A stretch of 13,456 nucleotides of DNA from Hondaea fermentalgiana (Eukaryota; Sar; Bigyra; Thraustochytrida; Thraustochytriidae). Shown here piece after piece: positions 7,070 through 13,456 of the stretch; position 1 is the first letter of the stretch; the number at the start of each line of letters is the position of its first letter. Below the pieces are notes generated by a model. That model worked only from the letters and a program-made list of their open reading frames with translations, ran no database searches and was not told the origin of the DNA. Position numbers and translations under genes: made by a program. The DNA is taken from positions 13,037 to 26,492 of the forward strand of contig NPFB01000026.1 of the NCBI GenBank assembly GCA_014084085.1, given 5' to 3'.

Positions 7070-10000
7070 CTATCGACGACCACGACCACCGCGAGGCTTG
7101 CCACGACCGCGACCGCGACCGCGGCCGCCACTAGAACCTCCGCGGCCCATGGCGCGTCGTCTTGATTCAGCGAATGAGCTGGCCTCTTGTTTCTGGAGCC
7201 ACTTCTTCTCCTTGGCAGAACCGTTATCGGTCTCAAGAAGCTGCGCAAATGCATCGGCATCTGCAAAGCTTGCTGCGGCCTTGTTTCGCTTACTAGGCCT
7301 CTCATTGTCGTCCTCGTCACTATCGTCATCGTCTTCGTCGTCATCGTCCGAACCAGCAAAAGCGAAAGACGAATCTCCTGCGTCCATAAGATCATCGTCA
7401 TCGTCATCTTCATCATCATCGTCGTCGTCGTCACTCATCTCGCCGTCAAGAGCAGCATTTTCCATCTCCTCATCGTCATCGTCCGAGTCGGCATCGCCGA
7501 AGAGGGCGGCCTCAGAGGATAGCTTCGGCTTCGCCGCTGAGGTCTTTTCATCGTCTTCATCCTCGCTGTAGTCAAGATCCAGGTCCATGTCACCATCAAC
7601 ATCGGCCTTCCCGAATGTGTCTTGCATGAGTTTATCAGCAAGCTTGTCCGCAAAAGCATCCATCTCCTCCTCACTGTCATCTCCTGGATCCACGGATTCA
7701 CCCTTGTCAGAGTTCATCTTCTCGTAGAGGTCACTGCGAAGATCACGGTTCTCGAGCTTGGCCTGGCGGTGAAAGTACTGATGGAAGAAGCGATCCTCTT
7801 CGGGAATTTCCTCCTCCGACTTGAGCAGAAACTTGGCGGAATTCACGGAAGGTTGCGTTGCCTTGCGGCCCAGGCGAGCAATGCGGCCGTGCATGCCAAA
7901 CGTGTGCTTCGTGTCTTTCGACTTGAGGGTATCAATATCTCGCTGGCGCGGATTACGGTAGACAAAGCGATCAAGAAATGCAGTTCCGCTGAAATCGCGC
8001 AACGGATCGCCCTCGTACGCGAGGCAGCCTGGATCGCGGATCAAGTCCTGGGCGAACTTGCGGACGGACGGATGGTAGTGCCGCGAGAAAACCTGAATCT
8101 CCCAAAGGAGACACGTCTTGGAGCACCCAGCAAAACGAGGCTCGCGCTTGGCAATATCGTACTCGTTGCCGCCGGAATCTTCGTCAACGGCGATATGAGC
8201 TTTACCGTCTTGGTCTTGAGCGGTCTTCTCCTTCTCCTCTTCGCTGCTCCCCTCGTCGTCGTCGTCGTCGCCGTCATTCACCACGAGCAGCTTGGGCATC
8301 GGCGTCATTGCCGCGATCGACTCTTCGTCTTCATCTTCATCTTCATCCTCTTCGTCTTCATTTTCCGTGGTCTTGGGTTTCGCTCCATCCCTTGCAGACG
8401 TACCTGCTTCCACCTCCGCTTCTGGCTGGGCGTCTCCATTTGCGGACACGTTTGCATCCGAGCCAAAGATCATGTCGCGAAGCGCAGGTCGCTGCCGAGC
8501 AATGGCTGATACGAGGACAAGAACGCCGGCGGCAAAAGGCGCTGAGGAATTCGCCGCCACCTGAAGCATTCGCTTGACGAAAGCGCGGATGCGAGGAAGC
8601 ACAACATCACTCTTGATGGCGCGAAACAAGACGTTGAGGAACATGGTCTGCTTGGAGGAGCTCCGCAGCTCGTCCGAATACAGTTTGGCGTACAGCGTGC
8701 GAAAAAACCTGTCAGAGAGTGCGTTGCGGGCAAGCATGATTTGCAGAAGCAGCATGAGGGCCTGCGTTGCCGTTGCAAAGCTGCTCACATGCACCATTTT
8801 GAAAAGAGTGTCGATCTGCTCCTCAAAGTCAGCGCCCTGGCTGTTGGCATAGGGAAAGGCGCGGTTGACACCAGTAAGAATGGCAGAGAGCAGACGAGAC
8901 TTGATCTCTTCCACAGAGACCTCGAGTGTGGGGTCGGCGGCAGCATTCTGCTTGGCCTTATTCTTGGACTTGTGGTGGCTTTTGCCCTTGCGGCCGCGTT
9001 TCTTGCCCTTTTTCGCGGAGGTGACCACAATTTGGGCTGGTTCGTCCGTTTCGCCGAGTGTGTCCATGCCCATGGTGTGCTTGAAGAGGCGAATGTAGAT
9101 GTTAATGAGTTTCTGTGCAAGCGCCTCGTCGTTGTTGCGTTGTAGAACAATTTGGTTCAAAAATACAGCGCCGTAGTAAATGCCACGCGCCGGTGTGCGA
9201 GGCCGAAAGAGAAATTGCTCGACCTCGGTTGCAACGACGGCACGCATGTTTGGATGCGCATCCAAAAGCTGGCCCAAGAGAAAGACTACGTGAGAGGCCA
9301 GGCGCTTGGTGGAGTCGCCGAGTTTGTTCACGATGAGCATGAGCAGCATTTGCTCCTGCTCAGGCTTTTCGCGGAGGAGGCGACAGGCAGTCGTGACTGC
9401 CTTGCGCTTGGTGTGCTCAACTGTGTCAAATGACCACTGCTCGAGACTGCGAACGTACTGGAGAAACCTCGCCTTGATCTCGCCCTCGATCATCCAGTAC
9501 TCTAGGTGAGACGCGGTGACAGCCTTGCGGCCCTTGGCGCTCAGACTCTCAATGTTCTCGTTGAATGAACGCAGCGGTCGATCGGAGGGTAGCAGATTGT
9601 TGATGAACAAATCAGCGAGGGCGTCGATGGCGAGTTCTGCTTCCCGGCGACCTTTCGAGGAGGCCATGTTGACAAGTGATTGAAGCGTGTCGAGTTGCTC
9701 GGGCGGTGCCGACGAGACACTCAAGGCCATTGCGGCCACCTTATCAGAGACGGTACCAGAGTGCATCACCTTGCGCATCCATTGGCTATCGGGATCGTTT
9801 CGCCGCTGCGCAGCGAGTGCGGCCGCTCGTTTCTGGACCAAGGTTTCCGCACGCGTACGGAGTTCGCCAATGGCTTCGTATTTCTCCCGTTTGAGCTTTG
9901 TCCGGCTGCTTGTGTCCATGGCTTCGAGATCGGCCTCACGCTCGAGGTCAAGTGGCGCAAGTCGTTCCGCAGCATCTTCGAACCAAAGTGATCCAGGCTC

Positions 10001-10486
10001 GTCCTCAGGGCCGCCATTCTGTTCTCCACCCTCTTCTTCTTCTTCATCTTCGTCTTCGTCATCATCGTCATCGTCATCGTCATCATCGCTAAAGACGGTG
10101 TGAGACGTGGACGTTTTGCCCAGAGGTTTTGGCTCATCATCGCTGCTGTCCTCATCCTTTTCTTCTTCGTCATCATCGTCGACATCGTTATCGTCGTCCT
10201 CGTCATCGAGGTCTCCATATGCTTCTGCCATACCATCGGGGGCCTCGTCGTCATCACTGGAGTCGCCCTCGTACTCGGGCTCTTGGTCCTTCTTTCCAGC
10301 GCGAGCCGCCCTGGCGGCTGCGGCCTTGGCTACGTTGTCAGCCGAGGCCGCCGGGAGCTCGAGATCCTTGAGCATGGCCTGAATGTCTGCGTGCAGATTG
10401 TCGTCGGCATCCGTGGCCTTGCTGCTGTTCTTCTTGGACATGGCGCCCTTGGCCTTGGCGCCCTTGGCGCCCTTGGACTTGGCCAT
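7070..10486 (-). CDS. NOC1: Ribosome biogenesis factor Noc1/Mak21/CEBPZ homologue
   Basis: This intronless 1138-residue gene encodes the Noc1 (yeast Mak21, animal CEBPZ) family protein, which works with Noc2 in the nucleolus on early 60S pre-ribosome assembly and transport. A basic Lys/Ala/Gly N-terminus leads into an acidic region (about 72-157). Helical repeat-like sequence follows from about 165, broken by a Lys-rich insert (491-515) that could be a nucleolar signal. The CBF/Mak21 domain spans about 567-797. It includes TQALMLLLQIM and the signature YDIAKREPRF...LWEI..FSRHYHPSV near 776-807, split by an acidic insert (677-775). The C-terminus is Asp/Glu-rich (964-1061) and ends in a Gly/Arg tail (from about 1114). 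The frame continues upstream only to GTG codons, so the ATG at 10486 (A at -3, G at +4) is taken as the start. It is convergent with the EF-hand/C2 gene, 193 bp apart. Confidence 0.92.
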   Translation of the reverse strand: MAKSKGAKGAKAKGAMSKKNSSKATDADDNLHADIQAMLKDLELPAASADNVAKAAAARAARAGKKDQEPEYEGDSSDDDEAPDGMAEAYGDLDDEDDDNDVDDDDEEEKDEDSSDDEPKPLGKTSTSHTVFSDDDDDDDDDDEDEDEEEEEGGEQNGGPEDEPGSLWFEDAAERLAPLDLEREADLEAMDTSSRTKLKREKYEAIGELRTRAETLVQKRAAALAAQRRNDPDSQWMRKVMHSGTVSDKVAAMALSVSSAPPEQLDTLQSLVNMASSKGRREAELAIDALADLFINNLLPSDRPLRSFNENIESLSAKGRKAVTASHLEYWMIEGEIKARFLQYVRSLEQWSFDTVEHTKRKAVTTACRLLREKPEQEQMLLMLIVNKLGDSTKRLASHVVFLLGQLLDAHPNMRAVVATEVEQFLFRPRTPARGIYYGAVFLNQIVLQRNNDEALAQKLINIYIRLFKHTMGMDTLGETDEPAQIVVTSAKKGKKRGRKGKSHHKSKNKAKQNAAADPTLEVSVEEIKSRLLSAILTGVNRAFPYANSQGADFEEQIDTLFKMVHVSSFATATQALMLLLQIMLARNALSDRFFRTLYAKLYSDELRSSSKQTMFLNVLFRAIKSDVVLPRIRAFVKRMLQVAANSSAPFAAGVLVLVSAIARQRPALRDMIFGSDANVSANGDAQPEAEVEAGTSARDGAKPKTTENEDEEDEDEDEDEESIAAMTPMPKLLVVNDGDDDDDEGSSEEEKEKTAQDQDGKAHIAVDEDSGGNEYDIAKREPRFAGCSKTCLLWEIQVFSRHYHPSVRKFAQDLIRDPGCLAYEGDPLRDFSGTAFLDRFVYRNPRQRDIDTLKSKDTKHTFGMHGRIARLGRKATQPSVNSAKFLLKSEEEIPEEDRFFHQYFHRQAKLENRDLRSDLYEKMNSDKGESVDPGDDSEEEMDAFADKLADKLMQDTFGKADVDGDMDLDLDYSEDEDDEKTSAAKPKLSSEAALFGDADSDDDDEEMENAALDGEMSDDDDDDDEDDDDDDLMDAGDSSFAFAGSDDDDEDDDDSDEDDNERPSKRNKAAASFADADAFAQLLETDNGSAKEKKWLQKQEASSFAESRRRAMGRGGSSGGRGRGRGRGKPRGGRGRR

Positions 10487-11210
10487 GCTCACCACCTTGG
10501 TACGGAGCTCCTCTTGCCCGCGCGGGATCGCGCCACACGTACACGACGCCGCACCACGCCAGCACTGGCGGCTGCAAGAGACTCGTCTTGCGTGCGTCGA
10601 GCGCTGCCCACAAGCAGTTCTGTCTGGTCTTCTTCTGGTTCGCCCGTCGCGCGGGGGTCTGGCGCGGCGCCAACCAATCCCGGGCCTGCTACACTGGCAC
10701 TTTCGGAAACTGCGAAACCCTTTTTTCTATTTGGGTCTTGAAAGGAGGACTACTGGTACTATAGTATCGGAACGCGCGTGCCTCGACTGCCGGTTTCGTG
10801 TCCAGCACGCAAGGTGATTAAAGAAAGAGAAAAGTGGGCATGGGCTCTGTTGCCAGCGAAGATTAAAGATGTGTGTCATGATTTATTCGGGTGGCCAAAA
10901 CAATTGAAAAGGATTGCGCAAAGGCGAAGCCACCACCAGTGGTCCGGACTGCCTCCTTTTCAGACGTCACTGGCAACAGAGACCGGGCTAAGAAAACAAC
11001 AACGTGGCTTGCAAAGCTCCCTGCCAGTCTACAATCACAATAAAGAGAAAACCAGAGGAGCATCAGTGGATGTGGAGGACGCATTTATGTATTTATTGGA
11101 TTGGTTTAATTTTAGAAAAAGCGGAAGGTAGGTGCGCTTCAACTAATACAGGACCCATGCATCAGAAACTTTCGTCAGATGCGATATAATCCTTTTGCAA
11201 GAGAGGGTGA
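10487..11210. other. Intergenic region: Noc1 promoter side and MTHFR 3' UTR
   Basis: This lies between two minus-strand genes. The part next to 10487 should hold the Noc1 leader and promoter. It contains a CCAAT pentamer (10674-10678, plus orientation) and a 10-bp palindrome TACTATAGTA (10757-10766), both of unknown meaning. The part next to 11210 is A/T-richer and fits the MTHFR 3' UTR, with AATAAA on the minus strand. A perfect 12-bp inverted repeat has arms at 10845-10856 and 10970-10981. An open frame on the plus strand (10778-11131) starts with GTG and resembles nothing I know. Confidence 0.55.
11092..11097 (-). terminator. Probable poly(A) signal AATAAA of the MTHFR gene
   Basis: AATAAA on the minus strand lies about 115 bases after the MTHFR stop codon, in A/T-rich DNA. 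The position fits a eukaryotic poly(A) signal and supports the gene really ending at 11211. Whether this organism uses AATAAA is not known from the window. Confidence 0.4.
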
Positions 11211-12407
11211 TTACGCAGTGGCAGCGATCTTTTCGCCCTCCTCGCTCTTGAGCATGCCGAGGCCTTCGAGAACAGCGGTAACGACCTTATCGAGGTTGAG
11301 AGTGTAAAAGTGCAGGCCCTTGACACCACTATCGAGAAGCTTTTGGCACGTCTCAACACCGAACTTGACTGCAAAACGGGACACGGCGGCCTCGTCATCC
11401 TTGATCGCCTCGAGCTCCTCGTACATTTGCGGGGTGACGCGGGTCTTGCAAAAGGCGCACATGCGCTTGTAGCCGCCGTACGAGGTGATGCACATGATAC
11501 CCGGAATGACGGGGACGTTGATCTCGTACCGCTTGCAGGCCTCGACAAAATCAAGAAAAACCTGGACGTCATAGAACATTTGGGTGACGATCATTTGTGC
11601 ACCAGCATCAACCTTTTGCTTAAGGTAGAGCATTTCCTCGTGAAAGTCGACGTCGCTGCAGACATGGACCGAACCGTCGTCCATGCGCACGGAGCGAGCC
11701 TGCTCGGAGGGTGAAAGAGACTGACCAGCGATTACCTTCTTGATGCGCGTCGGGTGGCCCTCGGGGTAGCCGGCGACGGAGATACTAAAGAGGTCACCGG
11801 TCTTTTCGCGAATATAGCGCACGAGATCGAGAGCGCAGGAAAATCCAGTGTCGACCGCCTTGAAGTCCTCCTGGCCGGCGGGCGGGTCGCCGCGCAGGGC
11901 CAAAATGTTGCGGATGCCGGCCTTTTCAGACTCCTCAAGCGCGATGTCAATCTTCTCACGAGGCATGTTGGTGCACGTGAGATGCATGTTGGAAACAAGA
12001 CCGAAGCGGTCCTGCGCGGTGACGGCGAGCTCGAGCGTAAGGTCCGAGGTGCTGCCGCCAGCGCCCCAGGTGAAATCGGCATAGAGCGGTCCTGTTTACA
12101 GAGAGCGCAAACGTAGGAATGGAGATAAAAGAGCAGCAGCGCAAGCGAGTGAGTCTTGGCGTTCGCTTCGAGTGGGTCCCCGATCGTCTGACATGACGGA
12201 TCAAAGGAATGAATGAATGAACGAATGAACGAATGTATACAACTTACCGAGCTCCTTCATTGACTCCAGACGCTTGTACAGGGTCGCCACGCCCTTTTCC
12301 GTCTTGGGCGGGTAGTACTCGAAGGCGATCCAGGGCTCATCGCCCTTGTCGGCGACAAGGTCCGAGATGAGCGGGGCGGGCGCCATCTTCTCCTCGCGCG
12401 TCGTCAT
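11211..12407 (-). CDS. MTHFR: Methylenetetrahydrofolate reductase, catalytic domain only (two exons)
   Basis: The enzyme reduces 5,10-methylene-THF to 5-methyl-THF with a flavin cofactor, supplying methyl groups for methionine synthesis. Exon 1 is 12248-12407 and exon 2 is 11211-12091. The join gives one 346-residue frame reading KELGPLYADFTWGAGGSTSD. Family marks include FEYYPPKT with the catalytic Glu (E30), ADFTWGAGGST (58-68), NMHLTCTNM (88-96), ALRGDPP with D122, VTQMFYD (222-228) and KGLHFYTLN (311-319). The usual GI(M/F)PI reads GIMCI here. Known eukaryotic enzymes of this family commonly run to about 600-650 residues with a C-terminal S-adenosylmethionine-binding regulatory domain. 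This one stops just after the barrel, and the 724 bp to the next gene do not encode it. Two starts are possible: the ATG at 12407 (weak context) and an in-frame ATG at 12386 (better context, loses 7 residues). Confidence 0.93.
12092..12247 (-). other. Spliceosomal intron of the MTHFR gene (156 bp)
   Basis: On the minus strand the donor is G|GTAAGT after CTCG, and the acceptor is AACAG|GACCG. Removal joins codons in phase 1 (G + GA, Gly54) and restores a continuous conserved MTHFR sequence. Left in place, the donor side reads into stops. It is the only intron in the window that I can support by protein continuity. Confidence 0.93.
12207..12234. repeat. GAAT/GAAC tetranucleotide repeat inside the MTHFR intron
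   Basis: Seven consecutive 4-bp units are all GAAT or GAAC. They lie near the 5' end of the intron as transcribed from the minus strand. It is a simple repeat without coding role. Confidence 0.85.
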
Positions 12408-12550
12408 AAAAGCCTCCCGGCGTCGGGCTGCGACGCCCGCGCTCCCTTTCCGCGTACCTCGCGCCGACGCGCGGTCGCAGCGGGCTCCGCCTCCTCTCCG
12501 CCGCGGCCTCGCGAACGAATAAGCCGCGCGCGCGCCTCCCGCTCCCGCCC

Positions 12551-12592
12551 GCGCTGCTCCCGCCGCGCTGCTCCCGCCGCGCTGTTCCCGCT
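12551..12592. repeat. 14-bp GC-rich tandem repeat in the MTHFR upstream region
   Basis: Two identical units (GCGCTGCTCCCGCC at 12551 and 12565) are followed by a third with two changes (12579-12592). It then degenerates into CCCGCT hexamers up to about 12616. It probably lies in the promoter of the MTHFR gene. Confidence 0.8.
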
Positions 12593-12835
12593 CCCGCCCG
12601 CGCTCCCGCTCCCGCTCTGCGTCTGCGGCTGCTCGGGCTCGGTGGCGTCGCGCGTCTGCCTGCCTGCCTTGCGGCGCGTTCGCCGCTGTTCCGCGGGGGA
12701 GGTAGCAGCGAGCCTAGCCGCGGCCTAGCCCCCCCCTAGGCGCCCCGCGCCGCGCATCTCGGCCTGGGATCGCGCGATCGCGGTGACGAGCTCGGAGAAG
12801 ATATCGAATCATGGCATGTGGTGCGCAAGACCTGT

Positions 12836-12889
12836 GATGCGTGTGGTGCGTGAGGTGCGTGTGGTGCGTGAGGTGCGTGTGGTGCGTGT
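12836..12889. repeat. 9-bp tandem repeat with alternating units
   Basis: Six 9-bp units of the form GGTGCGTGT or GGTGCGTGA (the first begins GATGC) are mostly alternating, which gives an 18-bp higher-order period. It is a minisatellite in the divergent intergenic region. Confidence 0.85.
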
Positions 12890-13319
12890 GAGCAGCCTGG
12901 GGAGGGGTCCTGGCGGGCGGGAGTGGAGATGAAGGCTTGCCGATGCTATTCTGATGGAGACTTCGTCGCGTCTTGCTCGTCTTTTGTTCGCTGACAAGTC
13001 TTTGCGCTCGAAGATCGCCACATCACGAGCTCATTTTAACGTTTGGCTCACCTTGCTAGCGCACAACCATGATTGATTGCTCTCTTTCTCCATCTCATTT
13101 GCCGGGCCTCTCTGTCTTCCTCGTATGTATACACCAGGCAGGGTCCGAGCTTGCCAGGCTCCCTCGCCAACCAGCCTGTCGCATGCAACTTGCGGAATCC
13201 CGTGTCCGCAGTCTGTCAGTCGCTCCAAGCTGACGCCTGATGGATTGCGAACGAGAGCGGGAGCCCGACAAGGCGCGTGCCGCGTTGTCGTGTGCGTGCA
13301 CGCGCGAGGGAGCCCGGGA

Positions 13320-13326
13320 TATAAAT
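13320..13326 (+). promoter_or_regulatory. Candidate TATA box (TATAAAT) of the right-edge gene
   Basis: TATAAAT stands in otherwise GC-rich DNA, followed by an E-box-like CACGTG at 13332-13337. A start site some 25-30 bases downstream would fall close to the ATG at 13352, implying a very short leader, or a start codon further right. Confidence 0.4.
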
Positions 13327-13351
13327 CGTGTCACGTGCGCAACGCTCTCGA

Positions 13352-13456
13352 ATGGGTAGCTCTCAAAGCGTGCACGCAGGCCGGGGCGCCACGAGCAAAA
13401 CCGAACGCAGAGCGAGCAGACCCAGAACCCGGTCGGTGCGGTCGGGTGGCAAAAGG
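13352..13456 (+). CDS. Partial CDS at the right edge, possible N-myristoylated protein
   Basis: An ATG 26 bases after the TATA-like box opens a frame that stays open for 35 codons to the end of the window. The start MGSSQS fits the N-myristoylation pattern (Gly2, Ser6). The rest is rich in Arg, Ser and Thr, which would suit a membrane-proximal basic segment. No domain is visible in so short a piece, and GC-rich DNA often lacks stops. The base at -3 is C, so the start context is only moderate (G at +4). Confidence 0.35.
   Translation, partial: MGSSQSVHAGRGATSKTERRASRPRTRSVRSGGKR

Larger units (their letters stand above)
12408..13351. other. Intergenic region between divergent genes (MTHFR and right-edge gene)
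   Basis: No gene is supported. The MTHFR-proximal part (about 12420-12780) is extremely GC-rich and contains a 14-bp tandem repeat, a 7-bp-stem hairpin close to the MTHFR start and a 12-bp palindrome GATCGCGCGATC (12768-12779). It then passes into a 9-bp tandem repeat (12836-12889) and lower-GC DNA. The right end holds a TATA-like box for the plus-strand gene. Short open frames on the minus strand (12809-13021, 13031-13334) look like translated repeats or lack domain character. Confidence 0.55.

Noticed and set aside
7622..8509. 295-codon plus-strand frame inside Noc1
   Set aside because: It starts at TTG and is the antisense shadow of the Noc1 coding sequence. Its hydrophobic look comes from complementing Asp/Glu codons.
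10487..10495. Three-codon extension of Noc1 upstream of the ATG
   Set aside because: The upstream codons are GTG, GTG and AGC. A eukaryotic gene should start at the ATG at 10486, which has a good context.
10100..10741. 213-codon plus-strand frame over the Noc1 5' end
   Set aside because: It starts at GTG, and most of it is antisense to Noc1. Hydrophobic runs are complements of acidic codons.
10778..11131. 117-codon plus-strand frame in the Noc1-MTHFR gap
   Set aside because: It begins with GTG and lacks an early ATG or a recognisable domain. The region fits a 3' UTR on the other strand.
12239..12247. Reading MTHFR exon 1 straight on into the following sequence as a separate short protein
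   Set aside because: The GTAAGT donor at the point where conservation stops, and exact restoration of GPLYADFTWGAGG after splicing, show that it is an intron.
12836..12889. CRISPR-like array
   Set aside because: The units are 9 bp with no spacers, in a eukaryotic intergenic region. It is a plain minisatellite.
1..13456. A novel multi-gene system or cluster across the window
   Set aside because: The genes belong to unrelated processes, with mixed strands and wide gaps. Nothing in spacing or shared motifs ties them together.

Overview
The window comes from a nuclear genome of a microbial eukaryote. Its genes belong to eukaryotic families, including a Noc1/CEBPZ ribosome-biogenesis factor and an EF-hand/C2 protein. 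One gene carries a GT-AG spliceosomal intron with a GTAAGT donor, start codons lie mostly in Kozak-like contexts, and intergenic gaps of 190-950 bp have no bacterial operon signals. The GC-rich, compact, mostly intron-poor layout would suit a thraustochytrid-like stramenopile. That lineage is an inference from style, not something the sequence proves.

Layout from left to right: (1) 1-437, a GC-rich leader with a GA microsatellite. (2) 438-1769 (+), a TPR/glycosyltransferase fusion of bacterial-like type. (3) 1770-2604, a long GC-rich gap with an 18-bp tandem repeat and pyrimidine-rich stretches. (4) 2605-3792 (+), a secreted copper-only superoxide dismutase-like protein with an apparent second, ligand-free repeat. 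(5) 4426-6876 (+), a large orphan protein with coiled coil, EF-hands and a C2 domain. Its 3' end is partly duplicated just past the stop codon. (6) 7070-10486 (-), the Noc1/Mak21/CEBPZ homologue, convergent with gene 5. (7) 11211-12407 (-), methylenetetrahydrofolate reductase in two exons, made of the catalytic barrel only. (8) 12408-13351, an intergenic region shared by divergent genes, with several short tandem repeats. (9) 13352 to the right edge (+), the possible start of another gene, with a TATA box and a myristoylation-type N-terminus.

The genes do not form an evident pathway: one is in folate metabolism, one in 60S ribosome assembly, one in secreted oxidative defence, one in calcium/lipid signalling and one in glycosylation. 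I see no mobile element, CRISPR array, tRNA or rRNA, and no defence or biosynthetic cluster. The points most worth following up are the two-repeat Cu-only SOD, the MTHFR without its regulatory domain, the decayed tandem duplication at the end of the EF-hand/C2 gene, and the TPR-glycosyltransferase fusion.
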